DNA from: Circinella minor | Lineage: Eukaryota; Mucoromycota; Mucoromycetes; Mucorales; Lichtheimiaceae | Length of the DNA stretch: 56,034 nt | Reading direction: 5' to 3' | NCBI GenBank assembly: GCA_016758965.1 | Contig: JAEPRB010000252.1 | Coordinates: forward strand, 1-56,034 | In this document: positions 21,611 to 39,357 of the stretch, piece by piece | Layout: every line of letters starts with the position of its first letter | Numbering within the stretch: position 1 is the stretch's first letter | Notes under the pieces: generated by a model | Database searches by the model: none | What the model was told of the DNA's origin: nothing | What the model saw: only the letters and a program-made list of their open reading frames with translations | Program-made: the position numbers and the translations under genes

Positions 21611-24006
21611 TTATATGTGTCGTGTTTCCCAATAATTTTTAATCATTTCTTTACATTCATCTTCGGTACCATCTGGGTGCTCCAATTGCCAAATCATTAT
21701 TTGGTTCATTAGTTCTGACATGCCCGGACCAGGCCTAATACCTAATACCGTTGCTACTTTTTTACCCTATAAAGAAAGTATATGTAATATTAGATTGTTT
21801 TTTCCATCTCAATTGTTTTAACTCAAATAATATAGTCAGTTTCTTAAAAAAAACTTACATCAAGCATAGTCTTCCATTGATAACAATGGGTGATACCATA
21901 GTTTTCGGCCTTTTCATATAATACATGATATTTTTTGCAAATCTCACTTTCTGTTACTAAAATTATTAAAAAAAAACCAGTTGTCTTTTTCGTCAAAACC
22001 TTTGTTTTATCAATTTTGATTACCTAATTTGTAGTATAATAAATAGTTACATACCTTGGATCGTCTCAGGCTTATCCCATTGAACATCACTATGAAACTG
22101 AAGTAGCTCATTGACCAAAGAAAGTTTCAACGCGATCCCCCAAAGATTCCCCATTTCTCGGATAATCATGCCTATAATTCAAATTACCATATTTAGTTTA
22201 CTTACTCATCTCAATATAAATTCTTTGACTACATGTCTGTGCTTTATTTTACCAAGTTCACTTCGAGATATTTCATTATTATTAACCGCTTGTTCAAACA
22301 TTGGAACACCTCGAAACAATGTAGATGATGCATTCATGTCATTATTCGAAAACTACGATGTTTTGGTAAGTGATCATTTGCTTATATTTTGTCATAGCAA
22401 ATATATAGTTATATATGTATAAAAAAAAGCGAGATCTTCTACCTTGATAGAGTCCCTCAGGACCAAATGTACAGCTGGTATATTTCTTTTTTTAAATTCT
22501 GTCGATACACCGAGGAAAGGTAATAAAGCGCTGTTTAGGTAAAGCGATCTTCGTTCATCGGTTGATTGTGGTCGTAATTTTTCGAAGTTTTGATTTGACA
22601 ACCTTTTAGACAAATAAGTCAAATAATGGTTTAGATAAACAATTGGCTATCAAAGCAATTTCTCTTTCTTCTTTCTCATCTTGTTTCATAATCGTTCTTT
22701 TTCTTACCATTGAACAGCACCAACAGCACGTACAGCCAGAGATGAATCACTTACTGTACCGGCAGTAATAGATGCAGGCGGTTCAAATACCAACTTGTAT
22801 AATCCCAACTGATGCAACATTTGAATTGCATATAAAGGTGAAGGGCCCGTCATCATTTTTTCCAATTCGATACCGATACGTTCACGACTGATTTTAGTTT
22901 CCAAAGCATCACGAATAACTTTGTTCTTCACAGTATCAATTAATTCAGGTACTAATTCAAAATTAAAGCGGCTTGCAAAACGAACACATCGTAAGACTCG
23001 AAGTGGATCATCTCTAAATGTTTCAAAAGGTTCAAGAGGTGTACGAACAAGGCCATGTTGAAGATCGTAAAGACCTCTTTCGGTAAAATCCTCTACACGT
23101 TTTGTGTTGACATTGTAAAATAAACTATTTATAGTGATATCACGTCTGTATGCGTCTTCGGTTGGTGTTCCAAAAGCCTATACGTATAAATATATTATCA
23201 TTAATTAACCTGTTTAATTGATTTCATAGGTAGGTCCTAAAAAAATATCAATAGTGACAATGGTCTTACAATAGTTGCTGGTATCCTGCTATTTTCTTCA
23301 TAGACTTCAGTCCGTAAATTTGCAAAATCGACTTCTTGATCGAATAACTTTGTTGTTGCTGTTTCGAGATGTTTAGATTTTGCTGGGTTGCTATCAATTT
23401 TTGCGATAGTTCGAATTGGATACCCATTTGTTTTGAGGTATTCATTTACATAGGTCGCAAATTCATATCCCATCATATCATTCACTGCGACATCCAAATC
23501 ATGACAATCTTTACCTAAAAGCTATATAATTTTGTATATAAGTAAAAATAAAAAATGAAAATAGAATTAGATACAAATACAGAAAATTTATCTATATATG
23601 TTATATTTACCTTATCGCGAACCCAACCACCTGCTATACGAGATTCAATACGAGGAAGATCTGAGCGGGTTTGAGCAATGTAATCCGAAACCTGTTCAAG
23701 TAAATTACAAATACGTGCTTCTTTATCAGATAGCATTATTTTCATTTCGACGCCATTCTTGGCAACACCATACGATTGTTCAGCAGCTTGTTTCTTGGTG
23801 GGAGGAAGCATGGCGTCACTAAGAGAGGTGTTGCTTACGGAATTACTGCGACGTCGTTTATTATTGTACTTTTGTATCGCCAACACTGTTGATGTACTCA
23901 ACGATTTGTATTGATAATATGTTGTTGCTGACTTATTAGTTGTAAATGGTGATTTGATGATAAGGTTCTGTCGTAATATAGTACGCAGGAAAAGTGATCG
24001 TGACAT
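21611..24006 (-). CDS. CCA1: CCA tRNA nucleotidyltransferase
   Basis: Eight exons on the minus strand: 24006-23611, 23521-23270, 23177-22708, 22602-22443, 22352-22253, 22171-22055, 21956-21859 and 21766-21611; 582 residues. The nucleotidyltransferase core is clear: IAGGWVRDK, then DCHDLDVAV with catalytic D140 and D142 of the DxD motif, RRDITINSLFYN, and DDPLRVLRCVRFASRF of the neck domain. These identify a class II poly(A)-polymerase-family CCA enzyme, which adds or repairs the 3' CCA of tRNAs. The first 60 residues are R/S/T-rich with almost no acidic residues, suggesting a mitochondrial presequence; an internal start (M at about residue 66 or 88) could give a cytosolic/nuclear form, as known in yeast. 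The length fits fungal enzymes (about 500-600). Exon junctions all preserve conserved blocks. Confidence 0.9.
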
Positions 24007-25110
24007 GCAACCAAAGGAAAGAAAAAAAAAAGTTATCGCGTTTTTATAAAAAAAAAAATATGAACTTGATGGATTTTCGGAGTTGCACTATAAAGCTTAT
24101 CATATATACCCCCCCCCCATCAAATGATAAAAAAAATAGGGTCTCGTGAAGAAAAAAATTGCTCATAATGACAGTACTTGAATATATTGAAAATGTTACT
24201 GCGAAAGTATGGTCATATTTTTTTTTTTTTACCAAGGAACAGTAAAAGAAAGAAATTTTGTGATAGATCACCATAAATAAAGTATAAATCTGTGCTAGGT
24301 AATTGATTTTCTTTGTCTTGGTTACTATAGACTTTACTCCTTTGACAATACCATATTTCCTGGTAATGTAAAGAACAAGTAAAGCTATTTAGTTACCATG
24401 GCGATATATTCTATTATAAAAAAAATCATGATGACTATATGATACCAATGATCATTGACGCACAAAAATGACTTGCACAGCACAACTCGTTGATTGAGCT
24501 CAAGAACATCACACCTAAATTTATATATGATACAACATATCTGGATACATCACAAGAGAAATACATAACGAAGAGAATATAATATCACTACGTATGTACT
24601 GTAGAATAAATAATAAATAGATAATAATCTTCACTGAGTGATAAAAAATTTAGCCTCTGACATGTATATGGGAAAGATGTTGAAAAAAAAATAAGTTAGA
24701 AAAGAAAGCTATACTGAGGTAGGATTGTATTAAAGAAATAACATATTCTAAGCTCAGAAGAAACTAAGTATTATAATAAAGAAATGTATCTGAAATATGT
24801 AAAGAACTAACGTTTTTTGCTTATTTTTTTTTTTTTGCTCGTTTGTTGATTTTTTTTTTGTTCTGTTTTCATTCCATAAAATGTATATAAAAACATACGA
24901 CAGAAGGAAATGAAAAAAGATGGATATTTTTTAGATATTGTTTGTCGTTGTAATAGTAATTACTAATTAATAATAATAGATTATAATGGAAGTATGATTA
25001 TTTTAAAGAATAGATAAAGTAAACGGGAAAGTTGAATGAGAGAATGAAAGGAGATGTATGGCATGAATGTTGGCAGTGGGGTAAAGTGTAGTTTTTTTCT
25101 TTTTTTTCTT
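24007..25110. other. Intergenic, no gene seen
   Basis: 1.1 kb between two minus-strand genes. The part next to the CCA enzyme start has A runs and a C9 run near 24109-24117. The rest is AT-rich with T runs at 24823-24860 and near 25090. No frame has protein-like composition. Confidence 0.45.
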
Positions 25111-27260
25111 TTAGAATTGTTGATGATGATGGGGTGGAGTATAAGGGCCCATTAAATGTTGTGATGATATGACAGACTGGTTACCTCCAAGAGTAGAGAA
25201 TGAATCCATCATATCCAATTGTCGTTGTTCATCAATGGGAGGAATGACGTAACGTGGAGGTGTACGTACTTGTCCAGTTGTTGCGTTATAATTCATTTGG
25301 TCCTGCTCAACTCCACGAAGACCTTCACCATTTGTGGATGAATGATATTGTGTATATGAAGTAAGTGGAGACGATGGTTGCGATAAATCACCTCCAACAG
25401 TTGTTGCAGTAAAAAAGCTTGAATTGCTGTTAGGTACTTGTTGTCCTTTGAGAAGATCCATTGACATATCATTTAGCGAATATCTCGGTAATCCATCCGT
25501 TGCTCCTCCTCCTTCTCCTGTGGAACCGAACCCACTAGTGCTAAAACCACCGTTACTCATTGTATGGTGTATGTTACCCATACTGCCGCGGCTAGCTGCA
25601 CCGTATTTTTCCCATTTTGAATGTGTTGTATCCATTGAGGTTACATTTTGAGCGTCAGTTGTGTTGAGTGAATTAGATCCAGGGCCAGATGATGATCCAT
25701 TACCACTCATTGTTGAAATACCCAATGATGCTGTCATACGCGGGTTGAGAACAAGTGCGAGTTCCACCAATAATGTAGCAGCAAGGCCATCGTATGTCCA
25801 CACAGCAGAGATAGCTAAATTCAAACCCGTGTTGCGAGTTATAGGGTCTCGAAAAACACCATACATGCATAAAATAAAAGCAAATACCCATAAGCAAACG
25901 CAGCCTACCAACATAATTGCTTTAACCTAAGGAAATAATAGTTATTGTTTTTTTTTATGAAGCAAATTTCTAAATCAGTAACTTTACTTCTTTTTTATAT
26001 GAACACATCTGTTGTTGTTTTTTTATTTTGCTTTGAGAATTTACCTTCAAGGTACCAGTCCTGATTTTAGCAATATTAACACGCAGATCGTGCTGCATTC
26101 GCAAATGATGGTTCAAAAGTCGTAATAAACGAAGACCAGCAATTAAAACCATAAAGCCTAATGATCCACACCAAAAGGTCCACAGATAATAAAGAGCGTG
26201 AGTGAATTGTCCAGCCAAATAATCATTCCCATGTTGAGCATAAACACCAGCAGCAATTGAACAGATATTATTTGTAATAAAAGGTGCGACTATGAAGCCA
26301 GTACCCAATATATCAATACGTACTGGAGAACGGAACCAGGCGCTATAAAGAGATTTACTGCTCTATAATCATATATGCATTTAATTATTACAAATTATAT
26401 ATACCGTGGTTTAATATGTGTACGTAATGTATCTTTCCCGCCCTATTTTTTCTTGTACTACTAATCACATCAAGACGCTTATTGGATATTTAGATTCTTA
26501 CATCCCCAACGGTATGAGCAATACCGAACACATAGCATGCAAATGCTGCTATACCAAATTGCCATGGTATTTCATATAAAACTATTGTATAATAAGAATA
26601 AATAAAAGAATAAATATGCTTAATTACAATTTACACAAGAAAAATTTGCCACCATTTTTATTTTTATTTTTGGCGGGTCTGCTTACATGAGCGAAAAACG
26701 GGGTTAGGTGCTGCATCAGTTACTACTATGACTGCTTGTAACATTCGAACTAAAGTAACACAAAAAAATTAACTCGAGATTAGTTTGAAACCTTAGAAAT
26801 ATTTTTAAACACTTTGTGGTGACAAGTGATATTAGTATTTCATTGGTATTTAGCTTACGGAAATTAAAGATGATAGCCATGAAGAGCATAGCTTCAATAG
26901 GCTTTGGTCGAACGAAACCTGTCGGGGTCCGACAGTCAAAGATCCGTTGTTTTCGATAGAAGATACGATAGTAAAGTAGACAAATAGCTGAATGATGATA
27001 AAATGTAAAGATAGTTGTTAACTTATTTTGGGACGATGGCTGAAGTATATGAATAAATATATAGAAGGCGAAATTCTATGTGGGTGATATGTACCAATAA
27101 CTGTGACAATAGCAGATCCTATTGCGTTGATGATATATATAATACGCATTGGAGCATCTTCATAACAATCTCCAAGTGTTAATCGCCAATCACAATGACA
27201 ATTTCCTTCATCATCACATATCCGCCAAAATGTGGTCTGTGTTCCCTCAGGATTAATCAT
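25111..27260 (-). CDS. Seven-transmembrane protein with long disordered C-terminal tail, family not recognised
   Basis: Six exons on the minus strand: 27260-27095, 26987-26859, 26749-26687, 26581-26502, 26362-26045 and 25926-25111; 523 residues. The N-terminus (about 35 residues) is Cys-rich (CDDEGNCHCDWRLTLGDC) and likely extracellular, disulphide-bonded. Seven hydrophobic segments follow at about 38-62, 90-112, 125-146, 165-188, 195-220, 255-277 and 285-312, e.g. ALYYLWTFWCGSLGFMVLIA and IMLVGCVCLWVFAFILCMYG. The last 200 residues are G/S/T/N-rich and hydrophilic, compatible with a phosphorylated cytoplasmic tail. The topology is that of a G-protein-coupled receptor, but I see no class signature (no DRY, no NPxxY), so a receptor role is only inference. 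The upstream leader (27300-27430) is GA-rich on the plus strand, i.e. CT-rich in the gene's direction. Confidence 0.8.
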
Positions 27261-27608
27261 TGGTCCGTGAGGGTATTATTATTATATTATTATTATTGAA
27301 AAAAATGTGGAGCTAAAAAAACAAACAAACAAAAAGGGTAAAAAAAATTAAGAAAGAAAAAAGGAAGGAAAGAAAAGTGAGAGAGAGAAAAGAGAGGAAA
27401 GAGAGAACAAAGAAATTGAAAAGGTTTACTTGAGACAAAAAAATGCTATATAATCACAATATACACACATCGACATTCAGAACATGAACACACAACTAGA
27501 GAATGAAAATCTCATCCGTTTTTTTTTTAAAAAACTATTAATATTACAAAGTAACGGAACACGGATGATCATTAAAAGGTAAAGTGTCTTTTATGGTTTT
27601 TATAAATA

Positions 27609-27821
27609 TCAGGTCGGTCTCAGATTAAGATAATAGAGGCGTGAATAGAAAGGAGGACGAGCAGAACTTTTTTTCTTATTTGGATAATTCGGCTTTTTTT
27701 CTTGCTCCACTGTCCCTGCGTATCTGCGCGACATGAGTAACTGACGTGATTTAACTTTTTTTGGAATACCGTTACAGTACGCTGTATCACCATAAATTAA
27801 TTTAAGAGACTTGAGTGACAT
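27609..27821 (-). CDS. Small basic ORF, unknown
   Basis: A single uninterrupted frame of 70 residues from an ATG at 27821. It is rich in K, R, Y and S (contains RYAGTVEQEKKPNYPNKKKS) with no motif I recognise. It sits alone in a long gene-poor stretch. It could be a real small gene, the last exon of an unrecognised gene, or chance; composition is somewhat more protein-like than other short frames nearby. Confidence 0.25.
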   Translation of the reverse strand: MSLKSLKLIYGDTAYCNGIPKKVKSRQLLMSRRYAGTVEQEKKPNYPNKKKSSARPPFYSRLYYLNLRPT

Positions 27822-30811
27822 ATGGAAAAGCTTTTCCTATACTTTAATTACTCTCTTCGTCATACCAAAGTATGGTTGTAAAACTTTTGATGTACGCGTG
27901 CAATTTACAATTACATTATGGTATATTAACTAAATTAAAAAAAAGAAGAATAAAGAAATGGTTGATAAACATGTGTAATATACAGCATACTCTTTTTTTT
28001 TAATCATACTTTTCATTATAACAAAATGATAGGCATACAAGCATTCAGTATACTACACCTTCATTCTTTCCTATTTTTTCCCCGAAGTTTTGGATTTTTT
28101 TAAGTGATCGGCGATACAATCTTATTCGTGAGAATGACGGTAGGTGATCCTTTGCTGTTTGTTATCCCGTCATGAATTATTTGATGCTTAAGTAGATCAG
28201 CGATTAAAAGAGATGAAAATTCACATCAACTGGATAATAATTTCCCTCCCTTCTTTGTTACACACATGATTATTTGACAAACATACCATGGTTACCATAA
28301 TAAATAACATAATGTTTCTGACCTGTGCTTTGATTAGCTTAACAGATTTATTGTTGGTTTATACTGGTTCCTTTTGTTCGAATATATAACATAAAAGAAT
28401 ATGTTTCTTTATGTTTAATTTTTGCATTCAATATAATAACAGACTTGTAAAAATAAAGTAATAAAGTGCGGGGCAAACTGCTAGTTGCACAGACGTTTTT
28501 TTTTTTTTTTTTTGCTTCTAAATAGGCTTTTACATATAGCAGATTTTATCTGCACATAAACCTTGTTTCCATTTTGCCTTCCGCTATTCGTACTCGTTTT
28601 TTATTATTATATTTCTATACGTCCTATAGCAGAACAACCAAAAGAACTCAGCAAAACAGTTGTGTTATATATTTTAATAATAAAAGGATCTGCTTCATCT
28701 AGTGATAACGTTTTAATAAAACGTGCATAGAAATCTTTTGAGTTATTTTTGGGCTCGGTGGCAAAATTGATTACTAAAAAAACCAAAAGTCTCTATGAAT
28801 TAACCTTTGTGCGGGTCGTGATCAACAAGAATGATGCTATAAAATATTTTAATACGTATAGATGTATTATTTGTATCGCTTTTCTTTCTTTCTTTTTTTT
28901 TTGTTATTCATTAAATTCTGATACCAAGAACAAGATAAAGAAGGAAAATTAAATACAGATTTCACGTGGAATCATTAATAGAATAGTTAATTGTTGTGAA
29001 TCACCCTTTCTTTTTTTCGCTTTCCATCCTTCTCAATTAAATCATCGGTATAATTGCTATATGTCCCACTTGTTAAATATACTATGGAATAACACTAATA
29101 TGATTAAGTACTTTATAGTCCAGGGTTAGAAATAAAATAAAACGAACTATCGTTCATAAGCCATGTGGTATGTAAATCTAATAAAAGTTGGTGGATACTT
29201 ATTGCTGCTGTTCAAATATACTTTCTATTGTTATTAGGAGACAATAACATATTAAAAAGTGTGGTCTTATTTTTTTTTTATCTTAACCTTTTCGCACACG
29301 TTTTTCTTTACGTTTCATCACGTAACTATGCTTATTTTAGAATAAACGTTATAAGAAATCAAATAATACGATCGATCTACTAATACTTTTTTACGTATGT
29401 AATGTAATACTGCATTAGGGAATTGTATAAAGCCCGCAATGATGGTTCTTTAACTCTATCATGTTATTTTCCCGTTATTCAAGACCATTATAAGTTGCCG
29501 ATATTAACACCGAAGTTTTTTATTAAAGTTGCACTAAAACTTTCTAATTAAAATGTTTGTACTGTTACACCATTTAGGCTTCCTATAAAATATTCATTTC
29601 ATGGTTTGAGTGTGTGAGAACTTCAACAGTTTTTTATTTTAATTTCGTGCATTTTTTGACTGTTTATGAGAAAAAATTCATGTTGGGATCTGATAGTTGA
29701 AAATTTGGTTACCATTTCCATACATACTGTATTCTATAAATACACCTCTATAATGTGCGTTTGTTGCGATGATTTTCAGGGCATATTTGTGAGACAGGAT
29801 AAAACATGGGTACCTAAATATTTTAATATCCATGTATTATACATAGAAAACTGTTTATCATTATTATTCATATGGGACCCGTACGTAACAAGAAATAGTG
29901 ATTATTTATTCTATTTAATACTTCTTGTGTACTGTTGAGCTCTTGTTTTATATTGCTTTGATTTAATTGTAAGAAAAAGAAGTTAATAATACTAATTGCA
30001 ACAAAATTAGAAATAACTATTTCTAAAAAAGAACTTGAACTACATTATAACAACCAGATATATAGCCATTATAATGATAATGATAATATATTTATGAACG
30101 ACGAGAAATGATATAAAAAATGAAATGATATACGTAAATGTATGGGGTTTTTACTTATTATTGTTTGTCCCACATAACAGCAAAGGTCACTGTTGTTATT
30201 CAATGATGGCTACACATGTGTAATAACAATTCGTTAGGTAATTTTAACCATATACATGCATTATCAACTTAATAAATACAAATATTCATGGTTAAGAATT
30301 TGCAAAAAATAATAATCATATATTGATGCGATGATACTACGTTGATATACTCAGGTAAATCGATTTAGGGATATTCTGCCAAAGATTGCTATTGCTTTAT
30401 AGAAAGGCAAATGTTTATATGAATTAAATGTAATTATTATTATTTCCATTTATGTATTACGTAAAAATCACCAAAAAAAACCATGAGAACTTTGTTAACT
30501 GTTCTACCAGCAAGTCCAATTATGTACCACACATATGTTTGTGCGGATCTCATGAAATCAAACATGTTAATATGGAACAATATAATTCATTTCGTGTAAT
30601 AATAATAATATACTATAATTTTGTATTTGTCTACTTTATTCACATCCATTATATATTTTATGTACATACAAACTAAGCTAAAAAAAAAATCAAAAAGATA
30701 ATGCCAGTTCTTCATAGAATAATCAAATTAAACTATATTTAAGAATAATAAAATTAATAGCAATTGTCAACGCTACGTATATAATAATAAAAACCATTAT
30801 TTTTGACATAT
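27822..30811. other. Gene-poor stretch, about 3 kb
   Basis: AT-rich sequence with a T18 run near 28498-28514 and scattered short frames of up to about 90 codons on the plus strand. These frames are rich in F, Y, I, N and K, as expected from AT-rich noncoding DNA. No motif, tRNA cloverleaf, repeat or mobile element was recognised by eye. The PKC1 3' UTR lies at its right end. Confidence 0.4.
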
Positions 30812-35212
<4,401 letters not shown>

Positions 35213-36172
35213 ATTTTATTTTTATTATGTTACAATAAAGTTATAACCAAAAATAGAGAAAGAGAGAGAGTGAGAGAGAGTGAGGAAAGTGAAGGAAAAA
35301 GGGATGGAGAGTAATAAAATAAATAAAAGAAAAAACTGAATAGAGAGAGAATTAGAATAAATGAAATATTTAGACAGTTTAAAACTTATATGGAAGAAAT
35401 GTAATGTTTATAACTGAAACGAGAAGGGAGTGGCGAAAGTAATTTGTTGTTAATTGTTTATAATTGTTATTATTTAGTATATTTAGGAGCGATTGGTGAT
35501 ATATATATATATATATATGTATATATTATCGTATATCACGGAACTTTTTTCATCCTAATTAAGGAGGGCCTATTGGCTTTAAGACAAAGTTAACAAGCAG
35601 TTAAATCAAAAGAAAAAAACACACAATTCATAAAGAAAGAAAGAAAGAAAAGGATGAACAACAATTTATTGTTATACTAACATTCATAATATCAGCCCAT
35701 AAAGAAAAGAGCCTGCCTAAGTTCTGGGTATCTTTTTCCCGTTTTTTCTTTCATAACTGTTGTAACATATTATTTACAGGTTGTTATAAAAGAAAATGAC
35801 AATACTTTCGAACTACCTGGCATTGCTTGCTTTAATTAAGATTTTTATGTAACCTGGTAACCAACCATCAGTCAAGCTAATCATGTATTTTTTCTATGTC
35901 CAGAAAACATTACAACCCTTTAATTATTCGTTTGTTATATAATATGTTACTATGGTAATAAACATAAAATTATTATAAAGATCGAAAAGTTGTTATAGAT
36001 TAAAAAGAAACGCTTGGATGCCATGCCCGCTAAATCAAATATATGAGTGTGACCACTTTTTTTAAAAAAAGTAAAGCAGGTTGCAAATTGAGGCCTCTTG
36101 TTGTTTTCTGTGCCTTCTTTTTATTATTTTTATCGATTTTTATCCCGCCACCTATACATATACTTTCTAGCC
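35213..36172. promoter_or_regulatory. Divergent intergenic region, PKC1 / uL23m
   Basis: 960 bases between two divergent start codons. A GA-rich tract (about 35256-35345) is a CT-rich leader for PKC1. A (TA)n tract lies at about 35501-35520 and T/C-rich sequence precedes the uL23m ATG. No coding signal. Confidence 0.45.
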
Positions 36173-36800
36173 ATGTCAACACCATTCCGTCAAGGCCTTA
36201 GTAAGTTTTCTTACATTCTTTAATATTATTATTGTTATCTTTTTTAAATGAAATAAGAAGAGAAAAACCTTTTTTTCTTTTGATAATATACGAACGGAAA
36301 CCAATCGGGACTAAAACTCTTTATTATTATTATTGCTGTTGTTTGTTCGATAAATAGACAAGGTCTACCTTCCCAACATTGTTTTTAAAATGGTTCGATC
36401 GCCCAACCTTCAACCTAATCAAGTAGCTTTCCGAGTCCCACCAAGCTGTAATAAATTCGATATTCATTCTTACCTTACAAATATTTATGGTGTTAATGTA
36501 CAAGAAGTACGAACCATGAATTATCCAACAGTTCACAAAAAGTCGCGTACTGGCAAAGTAGAAGTTTCTCAACCAGCATATAAAAAGGCAATTGTTACTA
36601 TTGACGAACAATTTAATTGGCCAGCAACACCAGAATGGTGTGAATTGGAACGAGAACAACATAAGTTGGGATCAAAGAACGCAGGACGTAAAATGAAGGG
36701 TTGGCGATTCCGTGGACCAGAACAAGAACGAACACGAATGAAGGAAATTAGTGATGAATTACATGCTCGTATGGAAGCCGAACAAGGTCAAAAGAAATAA
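36173..36800 (+). CDS. Mitochondrial large ribosomal subunit protein uL23m
   Basis: Two exons, 36173-36200 and 36358-36800, give 156 residues. The body begins NKVYLPNIVFKMVRSPNLQP and continues VAFRVPPSCNKFDIHSYLTN, then IYGVNVQEVRTMNY. This matches the mitochondrial L23 family (human MRPL23, yeast Mrp20): a hydrophobic strand, a FRVP strand, the (K/R)xDI/L..YL helix and the (I/V)YxVxVxxVRT loop. The C-terminal half is basic and helical (KKGWRFRG-like: MKGWRFRGPEQER), a mitochondrial-type extension. The family is a structural protein near the ribosomal exit tunnel. The first exon encodes only nine residues, and a cleavable presequence is not obvious. Confidence 0.88.
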
Positions 36801-39301
36801 TGACAAGTTAATTTCTTTTTTTTGTACAGTTTAAATAATAATACATATCATATATAAAAAGTTTCTTCAATAGATTGATTTTTTTTTACATTAATATAAT
36901 ATACATATATATATATATGGTAAATAATTTATGTTCTTTTTGGCACTGATACTCAAGTAGGATGGAGAAGGATTGGACTATGTGGAGTATTTAAAAAGAG
37001 AGGAAGATGAAAATGTAAATGTACCTCTTCAGCATATGTGTCTGGACACATATACTTCTTTAGTGGAAAATGATTCTTGTTTGGGTATTGGATACGCTGG
37101 TACATAAATAATTCTTTTAATTTGTTATATTAATATCGAAAGAGTAAATCCTTACTGTTATAGATATGTTTGTGTTTTGGATATAAATTGATCTCTTGCA
37201 CTAATGTTACTCACTAACAAAAGAAGGGTCATGATGGGATGTTAATTTAGTAAGATAGTAATAATAGATATACGGATCTTAAGTTCATAATTAAATATGA
37301 TAAACAAAAATAGCGTCGACTTCCAGTATAAGATTCTATTAAATGAGCCAGATACAGTTTACAAAAAAAATATTAGTGACTTTATCTATTAATCAAAGAT
37401 ATACATATAGCATGGCGATTTAAAAAAAGTACGTGGAGAATTCCATGTATTTGAGCAATTCATTTAGTAATGAGAATTATTAATACATTATATATACTAT
37501 GACTACCACATGGATATGAGGATTCCTGACCTTGATTAATATCTATCACACTTTCTTCCCCTATTAAAATGCTAGATTATAAAGAAACAAGTTTCTAAAA
37601 CACAAATTAACCTTTTCCTCATTCATCGTAAGCATACTACGTACTGTGTTACAGTACATATCGCATTAAGAAGAAAAAACAAAACAAAGATTTATGCAAA
37701 ACTACTCTACATATCCAAACGATGGATCTACAATACAAAAATAAAAACCAAAGCGTGTATTTTATAAAAGGGAGTTAATAAATCTACATTTGTTAATAGT
37801 GAATCAAGTTGAATGACATTTTATATATATTGTACGTCATCAAAATAGAGTACACAGTTATTGATATGATAGAATAACAGACTACACAACCATTTACCAT
37901 TATATTGGGTTTAAAAATTACCCCACAGATAGGTTCCTTGATCGTAAATTAAAGTAAACTTTTTACCCTTGGGTAATTTTCTATTATATATATAATACAG
38001 AAAATATATGTTTATGGAAGGTGGTATGTGAATGTTTAAATGTGTGTATAAGAGCAGGTGACTCGACTCGTTGAGTCATCCTAGTTCAAAAGTATAAAAA
38101 TGTTCAGTTGACTTATCCGTTATAAGACGCCACCACCACTTTACCAAATGCTTAACATTAACATTAGCATTTGAAAGGGGTTATATTTTTTTTGTCCGGC
38201 TGAGTTTTTATTCTTTTCCTGTTGATAGCATGCATTAAGATGCAATAAAATATTGGTATGTATTTTTACCAGCTAACATTTTTTTTACTTCTATATTCTC
38301 TATTATACCAATTAATCAATTACAAGTACTATTCTGTACTACCCTCTACACTACCAATCAATTAAATACATTTACTTTACTTTTCTTAAAAAAACAGAAG
38401 TTAAACACAATGTATATTAGTAGAAACAGTTTGCCCTGAAACAAAAAAAAAAAAAAATTCTAAGCCTCTCACACGTTTTTTTTTATAATGAGAGTGCTGA
38501 GTGATATTACATATAATTTTCAGAAACAAATTACCCATGGCAACCAAAAAAAACAGTTGAGATTCCCGTTTCAAAAACCATAACAACATTAAATCATTAT
38601 CTATGGTAAGAAAAAAAAAGTAAAAGAAAAAAGAAACGATACTTGTGTTGGACCGTTGTGTTTATTTATATATAAAAATATAAGAAGATGCGCAGCAATT
38701 GTAAAATAAAAAGAACCGTTCACGTTCTTTCCTAAAGAGTATGAACTGTAATGTGTGGCGAAGCGGGGATACCCAATAGATATTCTACAAATGGATTTGT
38801 GGGTGATACAGTATATAAAATTTATAGTATTCACTGCACACTCACACGGAAAGCAACAGAAAATTACACATCTTTTTTTTTTTTTTTTATCAAAAATTGC
38901 CCCATTTTTCCACTTTTCTCCCTTCTCTTTCGCACATTTTTGTTTTTTTAAAGAAACTCTTTCCCCCTTTTTTTTTTTTTTTGCTCCAAAGCAACCCACT
39001 TTTACCTTCCTCCATTTTTTATATCTTTTGCCCAAAAAAAAGTTTTTATTTCTTTTTTTTAAATAACAAAAGGCAAAAGGAAGGTTACAAAGAAAAAAAA
39101 GAAAAAAAAAAGAGAAAACTTACAAGGCTTTAAAACCCTTTTTCTCTTTCTCTGTCCAACTGGTACAAGAAAACACGAGTGATAAGCTTTAGTTTTCAAA
39201 CGCTTGTGTTTTATATACTTAAGCAATCAAGTCTTCAAGCCACACTTTAAACGCAACCATTCCTCCACAAAGAACTATTCTTTCTTCTTCTCATATTCAT
39301 C
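36801..39301. other. Gene-poor stretch, about 2.5 kb
   Basis: Between uL23m and the orphan plus-strand gene. AT-rich; (TA)n near 36903-36918. A 20-base imperfect palindrome (TGACTC ... GAGTCA) lies at 38059-38078. From 38840 to 39130 there are alternating T, C and A runs, giving low-complexity frames rich in F/P or K/E on both strands that I do not regard as genes. A TATA-like TTTATATACTTAAG at about 39209-39222 precedes the next gene. Confidence 0.4.
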
Positions 39302-39357
39302 ATGACTACTCAATTTGCTTATCAAGAAAAAACCACTTACTCGATCCACGAAAATCG

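Noticed and set aside
28749..29938. Plus-strand frames of 67-90 codons
   Set aside because: F/Y/I/N-rich translations expected from AT-rich noncoding DNA; no start context, splice partners or motifs.
38059..38078. Palindrome TGACTC ... GAGTCA, considered as tRNA arm, regulatory site or insertion end
   Set aside because: No cloverleaf, no paired copy and no neighbouring start codon; short enough for chance.
38601..39133. Overlapping frames of up to 144 codons on both strands
   Set aside because: Produced by alternating T/C/A runs upstream of the orphan gene; composition is K/E or F/P only.
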